Positions 49,201-56,921 are shown, counted from the stretch's first letter. The stretch: 64,000 nt of DNA from UM-FILTER-47-13 sp964445195 (GCA_964445195.1 CAYUKA010000002.1:1-64000), one strand, 5' to 3'. Program-made: numbers and translations. The notes: generated by a model from the letters alone, not told the origin.

Positions 49201-52200
49201 GATGGCAATGACGGAAACGACAATCTCTATATGAATGCCAGCAACGGTGAAGTTTATGGCGGCGATGGAAACGATCACATCCGTATCGGATGGCGTGGAC
49301 CTGGGCTGAACGTACAGGCATATGGTGAAGACGGTAATGATTTGTTTCAAAACTTTGATTACAGTGCCGTAATGGACGGCGGTGCCGGAACGGATACCGC
49401 GCGTTACTACTGGAACAATGCTATCACTGTTGTTATGCAGGACAGTGGCGACACGACCGTGACAATTAGTGGTAAAGGCACCGACACGATCCGCAATATA
49501 GAGAACATTGAGGGGTCAAACTCCGGTAACGATACAATCACGGGTAATAGCGGTGCCAACTTTATTCATGGTCATGACGGAAACGACACATTTTTCGCAA
49601 GCCGCGGCGGTGATACCTATGACGGCGGTAATACCGGATCAGAGTATAATGTAATAGATTACTCAACACTCAACGGTATCATTAGTTCGATTAGCGTGAC
49701 ACTGAACGGTGCAAGCAACGCGACCGTAACCCTGAACGGCATCGTCGAAAACGACGTTATCAGCGCCATCCGCGGCGTTGTCGGGACTAATGGCAATGAC
49801 ACCATCATCGGTGACGGTTTCTGGAATCACTTATGGGGTGGGGACGGCAATGATACGATAAGCGGCGGTACCGGCGGCCGGAACACGCTGCGTGGCGGCA
49901 ACGGTAATGATATTATTGATGGGGCCGGATCCAATGACACTATTTACGGCGAGAATGACGATGATATCATCAACGGCCATGGCGGTAGTGATTTCCTTTA
50001 TGGCGGTGCCGGTGCCGATACGATTGACGGTGGTGCCGGTAATGACGACATCTATGGCGAAGCCGGCGATGACCTGATATATGGCAGCACAGGCACCGAT
50101 AACCTTGATGGGGGCGCGGGAACGGATACACTGTCCTTTGTCAATCTTGCCGGTGAGGACGTGTCCCTTGATCTTAACGGTTTTGCTTCATACTCGACAT
50201 CGGGCGGTGCCGGCGGCACGGTCGTAGGCTTTGAAAATTATATCCTGTCGACCGGCAATGATACGTTTGAAGGCACGGCCGGTGACGATACTGTGGTCGG
50301 CGATGCGGGTAATGACCGGTTCATAGCCAGTGGCGGCAATGATACATACCAGGGCGGTCTGGACAATGATACGGTTGATTATTCATCCTTGGCGGCGTCT
50401 GTTGTTGTTATCTCGGTTAATCTCAATGATGTCGGCAATACGACCACTTTCGTAGACGGTGTCGCAAAAGATACCATCAGTGATATTGAGAATGTCACCA
50501 GTTCCATATTAGGCGACAGCCTGATCGGGAATATTCATGATAACGTTCTTATCGGCAACCAGGGCGATGACCTGCTGTCCGGCGGCGCCGGCAATGATAC
50601 GCTCGTTGGTGGCAATGATGACGATACGCTGATCGGCGGCACTGGCGATGACAGCCTCGACGGCGGGGCCGGCATAGATACGGCGGATTATTCTGCGTCC
50701 GGGTCGGCGGTCACTGTTAACCTGGCGACAGGAAACGCCACCGGTGAGGGCACTGACGGGCTTACAGCGATTGAAAATGTGATAGGCTCGAACGCAGGCG
50801 ACAACATTACCGGCGATGGGGTTGCAAATGTTCTGGATGGCGGCAGCGGTAATGATGTGATCAATGCCGGTGATGGAGACGATATCCTCATAGGCGGTCT
50901 GGGCAATGATAACCTGGACGGTGGCAACGATACCGACACAGTTGATTATTCTGCGGCCGCGTCCGGCGTCAATGTCGATCTGGCCGGCGGCAGTGCGACC
51001 GGACAGGGCACGGATACATTGTCAAATATCGAGAACGTCATCGGTTCTGACCAAAATGACACGGTTGTCAGCAGTCTGGCCGACAATATACTTGAGGGCG
51101 GGTTGGGCGTCGATACTGTCAGCTATGCTGTCAGCGGCAATTTCGTAACGGTTGATCTCAGCGCCGGCAGCGCCACCGGCCACGGCACGGACACGCTGGT
51201 TGACTTTGAAAACGTGATCGGTTCGGATTACGATGACCTTCTGACCGGTGATTCCGGCGCGAATACCCTGACGGGCGGACTCGGTGTGGATACCCTTGAT
51301 GGCGGCGCCGGCAATGATGTCCTTAACGGCGGTGCCGGTAATGACGTATTTATCAGTAATTCCGGTGATGATACTTTTAATGGTGATGCCGGTATTGATG
51401 TCATTGATTTCAGCTCAGCCGTTCTCGGTGTTGTTGTCGACCTCAACGCAGGCGGCGCGACGGGCGCCGGTAATGATACGATAAGCGGTGTTGAGAATAT
51501 TATCGGGTCAGGCAACAACGACACGATTATCAGCAGCAATACCAACAATGTGCTGGACGGGGCCGGCGGCGCCGATACGGTCAGCTACTCTGCTGCGGTA
51601 TCTGCGGTAACGGTGAACCTGCGGACAGAATCGGCAACCGGCGGCGGCGGTACGGATACGCTGTATAACATTGAAAATATTACCGGGTCCAATTTCGTGG
51701 ATACGTTTATCGGCACATCATCTAACAATGTGATTGATGGCGGTTTTGGCACCGATACGGTTGATTACACGACGGCTGCCGGCGCTATAACTGTTGACCT
51801 GCAGGGCGGCAGCGCTACCGGTGACGGCAATGATACGTTGAACAGCATTGAGAATATCATCGGTACCAATTTTGATGATACGATCGGTGGCAATTCCGGC
51901 GACAACGTTTTGAACGGCGGTGCGGGAACGAATACCGTCAGCTACAGCCAGGCCTCTTCCGGCGTTACAGTTAATCTTGTGACCGGCAATACGTCAGGCG
52001 GCGGCGGTTCGGATACGCTTTCCAATTTCCAAAATGTCACAGGATCTAACCATAATGATACCCTTATTGGTGACAACAACAACAATGTGCTGGACGGTGC
52101 CGGCGGCTCCGATACAGTCAGCTACGCTGCTGCCGCCTCTGCGGTGACGGTCAATCTGCGGACGGAATCGGCAACCGGCGGCGGCGGTACAGATACGCTG

Positions 52201-53454
52201 TATAACATTGAAAATATTACCGGATCCAATTTCGCGGACACGTTTATCGGTACATCATCTAACAATGTGATTGATGGCGGGGCAGGTGTTGATACGGTTG
52301 ATTACACGACGGCTGCGGGTGCGGTTACCGTTGACTTGGAAGGCGGCACGGCCACCGGCGATGGCAATGATACTCTCATCAGCATTGAGAATGTCATCGG
52401 CTCGGGCGCTAATGACATAATCGGCGGCACCAACGGCGATAACGTTCTGGATGGCGGCGCAGGCAGTAATACGGTCAGCTACAGCCAGGCTACTTCCGGC
52501 GTTACAGTCAACCTGATTACCGGCAATACGTCAGGCGGCGGTGGTGTGGATACGCTCAGCAACTTTGATAATATTACCGGGTCCAATTTCGCGGATACGT
52601 TTATCGGCACCTCTTCCGATAATATTATCAATGGCGGTTTTGGCAATGATACGATTGATTACTCCTCATTGGCATCGGGTGGCGTTACCGTCGACCTACA
52701 GGCCGGCAGCGCTACCGGGGACGGTACTGATAGCTTAATCAGCATTGAGAATATTATCGGCACGGACTCTAACGACGATCTGACCGGCGATGCCAATGCC
52801 AATGTCATCAATGCGGCCGGCGGTGCGGATGTTATCTCTGCCGGCAGCGGCAACGATAATATAGATGCCGGCAGCGGTAATGATACTGTTTATGCCGGTA
52901 ATGGCAATGACATCATTAATGGCGGTCTGGGCGTTGATACTCTTGACTATGCCTCTGTTGCCGCGATTACCGGCGGCGAGCTTGCCCTTACCGGCGGTTC
53001 GGTGCAGTTCGGCGGATTTACGCAATCCGTTTCCGGTTTTGAAAACTTTGCGCTGAGCAATAACAGCGACACGATTGATATCAATACTGACTCTGTCGCC
53101 TCCTTGTCTTCTGTAGACGGCAACGGGGGGTATGACAGCATCAACTTTACGGGTGCGAATACCCTGACGGATAATAATATTGACGGGAATGATCTGGCGT
53201 CTCTCTTTACTGATATTGAGGAACTCGATTTCAGGAATACAGATCTGACCGGCGGCGACCTCTTTGATCTCAGCAACACAGACGTTGCGGGTATTTCCGG
53301 TGCAAGCTCATTAACGATACTGGTCGACACGGCAACCATTGCGCTGACAGACTTCTCATTCTCCGGAAATGTCACAAGCGATACGACACTCGCAGGCGTC
53401 CGTACAGTCGAATGGGATAGCGGCACAACGAGTGTCGTCATCGACTCCAACTAG
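37285..53454 (+). CDS. Giant RTX calcium-binding adhesin-like protein, type I secretion substrate
   Basis: A 5389-residue protein, over 0.5 MDa. Residues 1-450 lack RTX repeats: an N-terminal domain (IVKIDFPENGESKSIIVGPD, then DISGLDLENSKVDI and LTLVGMALYLFDE), an acidic Ser/Thr/Glu-rich stretch (about 130-240) and a beta-rich segment. Residues about 450-5215 are RTX blocks with GGxGxD-type nonapeptides that bind calcium, alternating with spacers of the DTVDYS...VNL...GSDTL..IENVIGS type. Residues 5216-5389 carry no RTX repeats, are Asp/Thr-rich (NNIDGNDLASLFTDIEELDF) and end VEWDSGTTSVVIDSN, consistent with a C-terminal type I secretion signal. No signal peptide is present. Start is GTG with AGGGGA before it. 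The ABC, fusion, proton-channel and TolC-type genes follow on the same strand. Likely a surface or biofilm adhesin; no enzymatic domain was recognised. Confidence 0.93.
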   Translation: MEADGDENSGTADASIVKIDFPENGESKSIIVGPDSKIDISGLDLENSKVDILGNDVIISDPATGAQLTLVGMALYLFDEDSSFSLMSDGLDISPQFLLSKIGEVGNLSVKDFIEISSILPEANSQVEQEGDGNPEDGEKSSEETESETTEASLIFVSNATDNAQFEIEPVDERISDLTEEFVSAAPATAIDEKGTFEEPAVEAASSSTTSVEDAVEETVSEKTEDPTPESPVFFEARLLQPASSSAIEDVGGGVFKLVYDGGGGSEASFFNPDNEVQYSTEVINLTAESSDVVVYADNPDYFDADTMTRVIEIEPILPSGFQVTRIAVADLPAGFEILDATLGADGYGIDNPTQLSTGNYQLLLQYSVPDEQLFEVTFKLEAEFNEILYQIQNPDSPLITPAETILEIEDTQEIEIKDVFGPNDLNYENAEGDLVWVLANDPNNNRVFTSIGDDIVYGGFGEDVINTALGNDQLYGGASDDTLVGGGGDDLLNGGAGFDTIQGDEGVDTVDYSDISLNVKLNLGLIVNGFSIATIDEFGPDFEEDRIRDVENITTGSGIDELTGDSGGNLIDAGAGNDLIFASEGPDTLDGGDDIDTIDFSTINGSSSFVQLTLDTSNDAVVIVGGGTNQVVRNIENVIGTDGDDIISGDSNQNVITGADGDDILAGRGGEDILDGSAGSDTASYLNAAAGVTVNLFLGNASDDGDGSTDTLLSIENVTGSAFADDITGDSIGNVLFGAGGDDLIAGGDGDDTLIASEGADTLDGQADIDTADYSNLAAANFINVTLNGALDSTVVVDGDSNDTIRNVENIIGSTGDDSIYGDALDNVLDGYDGDDLIGGGGGDDTLIGGAGTDAADYTFAASGVTVDLLLGATTNDGDGGIDTLSSIENIIGSANSDTISGDNFVNNLQGADGDDILSGRGGADILDGGAGSDTAEYAAAVSAIIVDMSTGGAINDGDGSSDTYVSIENVAGSEFDDTIFGDANANILSGDEGDDVLFGAGGDDTLRGEDGGDTLLASDGADSLDGGDNVDTADYSGLAGINSITVSLSGAINATVIVDGGTNDTIRNVENIIATAGNDSITGDFFSNSIFGMGGDDVIRGGAGPDFMDGGAGNDVLRFDELTGLGVSLDLTNSAAVYLLDGSTDTFTNFESYFTTLNDDSVNGSNASDIVSTLAGDDTYIASGGNDVFDGGNDSDTIDYSGLAGVNFIDVTLSGSTDATVTVDGGDDDTIRNIENVVGSAGDDTLVGDEFDNKLEGKLGDDYLEGGDGDDTLEGGIGNDTLVGGAGVDELIGGSGSDTADYSAAASNVNVNLAAGEALLDGDGGSDLLTGIENLIGSVNNDFLIGNGVANIISAGSGNDQVSGGGGNDTLDGGLGADDLRFDDLTGLGIEIDIGAETATYAVDGSTDTFTNFERYFTTNQADIVTGSNAADTVFGLGGNDLFNASAGSDILDGGSDADTIDYSGVVGINFISVTLDSSNPVTVTVDGGDDDTIVNFENVTGSIGNDFITGDEFVNVLRGDQGDDTLRGGGGDDDLDGGAGTDTVRFDDLTGTGIDLDIAAGTAFYAGDGTEDTLSNFEIYYVSNQDDVITGSAGMDTVFALAGDDTINASGGNDVLDGGAGSDTVVYSGLPGVNFINVALNGATASNIVVDGGDDDTVVNIENIVGSAGDDTIVGDGNDNILDGDQGDDNIDGGGGADTLLGNSGNDILDGGTGNDTVSGGSGNDTIIGSIGNDIFIGGDDIDTVDYSVATGAVNANLASGVTANDGQGGNDNLSEIENVIGSDYNDTLFGDINGNVLTGGDGNDRLYGAGGADTLDGGLGVDLVDYTNATLGGVTVDLGAGFTSIDGDSGSDTLLNIENIRGSTFDDDITGDNLANVIEGGLGDDLLRASGGADYLDGGDGDDTIDYSGLAGANFISVTLNGTTDATVFVDGGDDQTVVNIENVIGLSGNDTLVGDANNNILEGRAGDDVLSGRGGVDVLDGGTGIDTADYSSAVGSINVNLALGATAVDGFGTSDTLIDIENVIGSFTDDVILGDSEANLLQGGDGDDILDGSDGDDRLEGGADNDILRTGAGDDVYIGGTGTDEIDFGNAASSVTVDLGAGVATDDGDGGTDTISLVENVTGSDHDDNITGSAGNNTIDGGAGDDVLDGGAGDDLIQGGSGSDTVYFLNALAGINVDLAAGSASGDGNDTLASIENVIGSNNNDVISGNGSTNILRGEGGNDRIYGDGGNDTIDGGAGIDEVDYTNAANGIVVDLSLGTASDDGDSGADTLISIENISGTIFDDDIKGDINANVIEANSGDDLVRATGGADIIDGGVGSDTLDYSALGGVTSISVTLSGSTDATVTVNGGTDQTVSNIENIIASSGNDVLVGDGNENTLEGLAGDDILSGRGGNDILDGGVGIDTADYSGAVGAINVNLGLNTASIDGDGFSDTLIEIENVTGSASGDTITGDAADNVLLGQAGNDTLDGGAGDDTLEGGANDDTLLSGAGDDIMTGGSGEDTVDYSLAAGDVTVDLSANTASDDGDGGVDTITQVENIIGSANNDTLTGDSGSNDIDGGTGDDVISGLGGADNIDGGVGNDTINYTLAAGNVIVDLSTGNAVSDGDGSADTLTNIENITGSANNDILRGDNTSNIIDGGDGNDSLRGSGGSDVIDGGAGIDEIDYSVASSAVTVDLGAGTAANDGDGSSDTLSNIENIVGSTHADDLTGDSGDNVIQAGDGDDTLSGAGGNDTLEGGSGNDTGDYSAATSGVTANLFDGDVIDDGFGGSDTISGVENLIGSGFNDDLTGDNAQNSIEAGAGDDILRGRAGDDTLDGGTGTDTASYNLAVSGITVDLQLGSASSDGDGGSDTLIGIENITGSTSDDTILGDAGNNTLQGLAGDDVLRGRGGVDILDGGAGAGDTADYQEAAGSIVVDLSAGAATNDGDGASDTLTGIENITGSSNDDDITGDAGANILQGLAGADVLRGGDGDDTLDGGSDNDQLIGGVGADILDGGAGSADLADYAGAAGGINVDLLANTVSNDGDGSSDTIFNIENVRGSLSNDVIKGNAVINVLEGLDGDDVLYGAGGDDTLDGGLGTDTVDYTDAVSGITIDLGVNFVSDDGDGGQDTLASIENITGSTFNDDILGDNNVNTILAGEGDDLIRASGGADVVDGEMGSDTIDFSGLLGATAINVALSGSIATTVAVTGGTDQSIVNIENVVGTSGADVIDGDTLANVLDGGAGDDVIRGGLGADIFDGGAGNDELRFDDIAGVGIDLNLAAATAFYSGDGSTDSFSNFEVYYISNQDDTLVGTTGADIVFGLAGDDLFNASGGADDLDGGAGQDTIDFSALGGINFITVTLDGANDVTVTVDGGTDQTISAIENVTGSSGDDTITGDDLDNEIRGDAGNDILNGGAGQDLLEGGLGDDTFTGSAGQNIYDGGAGIDILDYSTQAGVNFINVTLNGAGDAAVILDGATNDLVRNVENLRGTAGDDIIGGDNVDNELYGLEGDDTLSGGGGSDFLDGGDDIDTVDYSTQLGINFVTLTLSGSSNATVTVDGGSDDTIVNIENVIGSTGNDFITGDDLVNTLDGFEGDDTLVGGIGADFLDGGDDVDTVDYSVEAGVTQISVTLNGATYATVSVTGGDDDQVRNIENVIGTAGDDIIIGDTRVNSFWGMGGNDTFKGLTGDDTFDGGLGIDLLSYDFSTAGIVTNMGALTGGYFDIVVGGGLYTDRATNIENLDGSFGVDDITGDSGVNVINGLTGNDTIDGAEGDDIIDGGDGDDIIFGGADNDTISGGLNDDILDGGDGDDIIDGGDGDEDVIIASAGNDLIDGGIGDEDAVDYSALGVTSIDITLNGSTYSTVIVNGGDDDQVRNIETVIGTTGDDTMTGDTNDNFFFGGLGDDRFFAAGGNDEIDGEDGTDTLDYSNTNTSISMDASAGATIFFGVNVGGGLELDQARNVEAVMGSTANDYIETDSSIITFIDGNDGNDNLYMNASNGEVYGGDGNDHIRIGWRGPGLNVQAYGEDGNDLFQNFDYSAVMDGGAGTDTARYYWNNAITVVMQDSGDTTVTISGKGTDTIRNIENIEGSNSGNDTITGNSGANFIHGHDGNDTFFASRGGDTYDGGNTGSEYNVIDYSTLNGIISSISVTLNGASNATVTLNGIVENDVISAIRGVVGTNGNDTIIGDGFWNHLWGGDGNDTISGGTGGRNTLRGGNGNDIIDGAGSNDTIYGENDDDIINGHGGSDFLYGGAGADTIDGGAGNDDIYGEAGDDLIYGSTGTDNLDGGAGTDTLSFVNLAGEDVSLDLNGFASYSTSGGAGGTVVGFENYILSTGNDTFEGTAGDDTVVGDAGNDRFIASGGNDTYQGGLDNDTVDYSSLAASVVVISVNLNDVGNTTTFVDGVAKDTISDIENVTSSILGDSLIGNIHDNVLIGNQGDDLLSGGAGNDTLVGGNDDDTLIGGTGDDSLDGGAGIDTADYSASGSAVTVNLATGNATGEGTDGLTAIENVIGSNAGDNITGDGVANVLDGGSGNDVINAGDGDDILIGGLGNDNLDGGNDTDTVDYSAAASGVNVDLAGGSATGQGTDTLSNIENVIGSDQNDTVVSSLADNILEGGLGVDTVSYAVSGNFVTVDLSAGSATGHGTDTLVDFENVIGSDYDDLLTGDSGANTLTGGLGVDTLDGGAGNDVLNGGAGNDVFISNSGDDTFNGDAGIDVIDFSSAVLGVVVDLNAGGATGAGNDTISGVENIIGSGNNDTIISSNTNNVLDGAGGADTVSYSAAVSAVTVNLRTESATGGGGTDTLYNIENITGSNFVDTFIGTSSNNVIDGGFGTDTVDYTTAAGAITVDLQGGSATGDGNDTLNSIENIIGTNFDDTIGGNSGDNVLNGGAGTNTVSYSQASSGVTVNLVTGNTSGGGGSDTLSNFQNVTGSNHNDTLIGDNNNNVLDGAGGSDTVSYAAAASAVTVNLRTESATGGGGTDTLYNIENITGSNFADTFIGTSSNNVIDGGAGVDTVDYTTAAGAVTVDLEGGTATGDGNDTLISIENVIGSGANDIIGGTNGDNVLDGGAGSNTVSYSQATSGVTVNLITGNTSGGGGVDTLSNFDNITGSNFADTFIGTSSDNIINGGFGNDTIDYSSLASGGVTVDLQAGSATGDGTDSLISIENIIGTDSNDDLTGDANANVINAAGGADVISAGSGNDNIDAGSGNDTVYAGNGNDIINGGLGVDTLDYASVAAITGGELALTGGSVQFGGFTQSVSGFENFALSNNSDTIDINTDSVASLSSVDGNGGYDSINFTGANTLTDNNIDGNDLASLFTDIEELDFRNTDLTGGDLFDLSNTDVAGISGASSLTILVDTATIALTDFSFSGNVTSDTTLAGVRTVEWDSGTTSVVIDSN
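51544..52617 (+). repeat. 537-bp tandem duplication inside the RTX gene
   Basis: Bases 51544-52080 and 52081-52617 are close copies, 179 codons each, both opening AACAATGTGCTGGACGG. The encoded units share VTVNLRTESATGGGGTDTL, YNIENITGSNF and the later VSYSQA-SGVTVNL. Divergence is small compared with other repeats in the gene, so this is a recent in-frame duplication near the C terminus. Confidence 0.75.
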
Positions 53455-53533
53455 GCTCAGGACCTAAATATTTCCTGCAAAGACCTTTCACAGGACGCGT
53501 AAGATACCATATAATTAAGGTTCTATCTGATGG

Positions 53534-53547
53534 AGCAGGGTCCTGCT
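53534..53547 (+). other. Small hairpin before the ABC exporter start codon
   Basis: AGCAGG and CCTGCT are complementary, 4 bases before the ATG at 53552. It could mask the ribosome site (GGAG at 53532) and lower exporter translation relative to its cargo. Confidence 0.35.
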
Positions 53548-53551
53548 TAAT

Positions 53552-55660
53552 ATGACAAGCAAGCGTACAAAAAGCGAAGATCTGTATAAGGAATGTCTAA
53601 AAGAAATTCTGTCTTTTTATGACACCCAGGTGGATCTTGAAGGTTTGATCAGCAGCGTGCCCAAGTCAGGCGACGTTCTGCAGCATCAGGATTTGGCCTT
53701 GATCTGTAAAAAGCTGAATTTCAACTTCCAGAGCCTGAAAATGGATTTTCGGAAAATTGGCGGTCTCAAGCAGCCTGCCGTTTTGTTGATGGAAGACGGC
53801 CCCTGCATTTATTACCCGGATAGTATGACACAGGGCCGTTTTGTTTTTCCGGGCCGGCAGGGGAAAGCTGTTTCGGTTAAAGAGATGGCAAGAGCCTACA
53901 AAGGCCAGGTGCTCATTCTATCGCCTAAGAATAACAAGGGCGGGCTTGATACCTCGCATATCAAGCACGGCCATGCCCTTGACTGGTTCTGGCAACCGAT
54001 ATCATCATTCTGGCCGCAATATATTGAAATCATTGTTTGCTCTTTGTTTATTAATCTGCTCGTCCTGGCTGTCCCTCTTTTCACGTTGAATGTTTATGAC
54101 CGGGTTGTCATTAACTTTTCCGAGTCAACGCTCATTGTTTTGACTGCGGGCGTGATGATTGCTTTGATGTTTGACTTTTTCTTTAAGCTGACTCGTTCAT
54201 ATATCCTTGAAAGAGTGGCCGCCAAAATATCGGTACAGCATGACTACGATTTGATGGAGCGCATGTTTCATATCAAAGACGTTGATATGAGTTTGTCCTC
54301 CGGGGAGAAGTTCCGTATTTTTCATGAATTAAGCAGTATTCGTGACTTTTATGCGTCGAGGCTGATTCCGACATTGGTCGATGCGCCGTTTTTTTTCCTG
54401 TTTTTGCTGGTTATATATTATCTCGCCGGGTCCTTGGTGTACGTACCCATTACGGCGGCCGTTATCATCATCCTGTTAAATCTGGCCGCCCAGGTTCCTA
54501 TAAACCGGGCCACGCAGCAGAAGTTTGAATCCATGCAGGATAAATCATCTATTTTGCTCGAGCTTCTGAATGGTTCCAGCATTATTAAGATGCTGGATGC
54601 CTCAGGTTACAAATTACTGCAATGGAGGCTGGCTGCCCAGGGCTCTTCCGATACATTGCTACATAACAATATTACGGTTTCAGTGGTAACGAACCTTACG
54701 GCGACCATCACAAGAATTGCTTATGCAAGCGTGATATTTTTCGGCGCCTTTCAGATTGAAGCCGGAAACCTTACCGTAGGGGGGCTGATTGCCTGTTCAA
54801 TAATTTTCAGCACCGCCATGACGCCTGTCGCCAGTTTTTCGGGCATTATATCCAGGCTGCGCCAGTCTAAAGATATATTGCAGACGATTGATAAGATATT
54901 CCAGTTGCCGCATGGTGATATTCAGGGACGTAACAAAGGCAGTAAAGGCCCGTTCAGGGGCGATATATCACTGGAAAATCTAAGTTATCAATATCCAGGC
55001 CAGGCAAGGCCCGCGCTTGACAGCATTAATCTCAAAATCAGGGCCGGTGAGCATGTCGGTATCATCGGGCAGACCGGTGCCGGCAAAACGACGTTAAGCA
55101 GGGTGATCGCAAATCTGTTGTGCCCGACGGAGGGCAGGGCTTTTATTGATGATTTGGTATATGACGCAATATCTGAAACAGAGCTTTATAGAACGATAGG
55201 GTATGTTCCCCAGGACTCCTATTTTTTTAACGGTAGTATTCGAGAGAATATTCTGTTGGGAAAGCGTTATGAGAACGGCGAGCAAGCTCTGGCCAATGCT
55301 GTGGAGATGTCCGGGCTAAACCTGGTTATGAGCCAGACGAATGAAGGTCTGGATATGGATGTTGGCGAGGGCGGCAAACGTCTTTCAGGGGGGCAAAAGC
55401 AGGCTATATCTCTGGCGCGTGCATTCATAAGAGATCCGAAAATTATCGTGTTTGACGAGCCGACAACCGGAATGGATAGCGGGCTTGAAGCAAAAGTCAA
55501 AGAGTCGCTCGCGACCTATATTAAGGACAAAACCTTTATTATAATAACCCACAGAAGCTCTCTGCTGCCTCTGGTTAATAGATTGATACTTATTGATAGG
55601 GGAAGAATAGCGGCTGATGGCCCCAGAGATGAAATATTGAAAAAGTTATCCGGTCGGTAG
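53552..55660 (+). CDS. Type I secretion ABC exporter (LapB/SiiF-like)
   Basis: A 702-residue half transporter. Residues 1-150 are a C39-peptidase-like domain; the expected Cys motif is not visible, so it is probably a substrate-binding C39-like domain, as in other RTX exporters. Residues about 155-420 hold the membrane helices (YIEIIVCSLFINLLVLAVPL and onward). Residues about 475-702 are the ATPase: Walker A GQTGAGKTT (about 507), Q-loop YVPQDSYFF, signature LSGGQKQ (about 611), Walker B KIIVFDEPT (about 629) and the switch His in IITHRS. It powers export of the giant RTX protein encoded 97 bases upstream. The fusion protein gene follows after 1 base. Confidence 0.93.
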   Translation: MTSKRTKSEDLYKECLKEILSFYDTQVDLEGLISSVPKSGDVLQHQDLALICKKLNFNFQSLKMDFRKIGGLKQPAVLLMEDGPCIYYPDSMTQGRFVFPGRQGKAVSVKEMARAYKGQVLILSPKNNKGGLDTSHIKHGHALDWFWQPISSFWPQYIEIIVCSLFINLLVLAVPLFTLNVYDRVVINFSESTLIVLTAGVMIALMFDFFFKLTRSYILERVAAKISVQHDYDLMERMFHIKDVDMSLSSGEKFRIFHELSSIRDFYASRLIPTLVDAPFFFLFLLVIYYLAGSLVYVPITAAVIIILLNLAAQVPINRATQQKFESMQDKSSILLELLNGSSIIKMLDASGYKLLQWRLAAQGSSDTLLHNNITVSVVTNLTATITRIAYASVIFFGAFQIEAGNLTVGGLIACSIIFSTAMTPVASFSGIISRLRQSKDILQTIDKIFQLPHGDIQGRNKGSKGPFRGDISLENLSYQYPGQARPALDSINLKIRAGEHVGIIGQTGAGKTTLSRVIANLLCPTEGRAFIDDLVYDAISETELYRTIGYVPQDSYFFNGSIRENILLGKRYENGEQALANAVEMSGLNLVMSQTNEGLDMDVGEGGKRLSGGQKQAISLARAFIRDPKIIVFDEPTTGMDSGLEAKVKESLATYIKDKTFIIITHRSSLLPLVNRLILIDRGRIAADGPRDEILKKLSGR

Positions 55661-55661
55661 C

Positions 55662-56921
55662 ATGAAAAAGGACTTTGATACTTACAGGCTTTTATTAATC
55701 CTTGCTTGCGCATGTGTCTGCAGCTTTTTCATCTGGGCGCACATAGCGGAAATTAATCAACATGTTAAGGGAAGCGGCAAAATTATTACCTCGGGCAAGG
55801 TGCGTACCATCCAGCATCTGGAGGACGCCATTGTCAGAGAAATTCTGGTAAAAGAAGGCAGCCTGGTCGATATCGGCGACACATTATTTCAGCTGTCCAA
55901 TACCAGGGCGGAAGCTGAAATGAATGAAATACGTGTTGCTTCAGACGCCCTGAGAATAAGGCAAACGCGATTGCAGGCAGAGAGGGATGAAAAAAAGAGC
56001 TTCGTTATTGAGGATCAGGGATTGCAAAACCGTAGCGATATTGTTCTCGCGGAACAAAATCTTTTTGAATCCCGAAAAGCGGAGTTGGAGGAAAAGCTTG
56101 ATGGATTTAACAAGAGAATGAAGCAAAAGCTTCTGAAGCTGGATGACCTTGAGGCAACAATCCGCAATTTGCGCAAGGAGAAGGAAGTCAGTGTCGAGCA
56201 GCTTGGTATCAAAAGAAAATTATACAGATCCGGCGCTATATCCAGAAGCCAGTACCTTGAAGCGGAAAGCGTAGTAAAGAGTTTTGAGACCAGGATCAGC
56301 AAAGTCCAGAAAGAAATTCCGATCGTTAAAACCGAAATCTCAGAAATCGTTAATTTGCTTCAGGAAACAAAGCAAAACTGGCGTTCAAAAGTCGTTGAAG
56401 AGTTTAACACGGTCAACATAGATATTGATAAGCTGCATGAACGCATAATGAGGTCGAAAGACGCGGTGAACCGCACAGAAATTCAGTCACCGATTAAGGG
56501 CACGGTCAACAAGCTGCATGTCAATACTGTCGGCGGTGTGATTAAATCGAGCCAGGCCCTGGCAGAAATTATACCCTTGCAGGAGACATTAGTCGTAGAG
56601 GGACAGATCGCGACGCAGGATCGCGCGAAAATATGGATAGGACTGCCGGTAAAAGTTATCATCTCGGCGTACGATTACGCGACCTATGGTAGCTTAAATG
56701 GAGAGTTAACCCATATTAGTGCTGACAGTTTTATCGATCAGCAAGGTTTCAGCTATTATCAGGTGCGGGTGAATCTGGAAAAAAGCAAGTTTGCTGAAGA
56801 TAAACCTATACTTCCCGGCATGTCCGTAGAAATCAATATTCTGGCCGGAAAAATCTCGATCCTGCGCGCCTTAACAAAGCCTCTGGATCAAATTGGAGCC
56901 AATGCTCTTAGAGAGTTGTAA
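55662..56921 (+). CDS. Type I secretion membrane fusion protein (HlyD/LapC/SiiD-like)
   Basis: A 419-residue periplasmic adaptor. One N-terminal membrane helix (LLLILACACVCSFFIWAHI, residues about 9-28) is followed by a biotinyl-lipoyl-type segment (VKGSGKIITSGKVRTIQHLE, VREILVKEGSLVDIGDTLF), a long coiled-coil hairpin (about 80-270), the return lipoyl strand (RTEIQSPIKGTVNKLHVNTVGG) and a beta-barrel/C-terminal domain (PVKVIISAYDYATYGSLNGE, ILPGMSVEINILAGKISIL). This matches HlyD-family adaptors that join the ABC exporter to a TolC-type channel. It starts 1 base after the exporter stop codon, so they are co-translated. Confidence 0.93.
   Translation: MKKDFDTYRLLLILACACVCSFFIWAHIAEINQHVKGSGKIITSGKVRTIQHLEDAIVREILVKEGSLVDIGDTLFQLSNTRAEAEMNEIRVASDALRIRQTRLQAERDEKKSFVIEDQGLQNRSDIVLAEQNLFESRKAELEEKLDGFNKRMKQKLLKLDDLEATIRNLRKEKEVSVEQLGIKRKLYRSGAISRSQYLEAESVVKSFETRISKVQKEIPIVKTEISEIVNLLQETKQNWRSKVVEEFNTVNIDIDKLHERIMRSKDAVNRTEIQSPIKGTVNKLHVNTVGGVIKSSQALAEIIPLQETLVVEGQIATQDRAKIWIGLPVKVIISAYDYATYGSLNGELTHISADSFIDQQGFSYYQVRVNLEKSKFAEDKPILPGMSVEINILAGKISILRALTKPLDQIGANALREL

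Noticed and set aside
37285..53454. CRISPR or non-coding satellite array
   Set aside because: Repeats are irregular, in frame and translate to RTX nonapeptides; there are no constant-length spacers.
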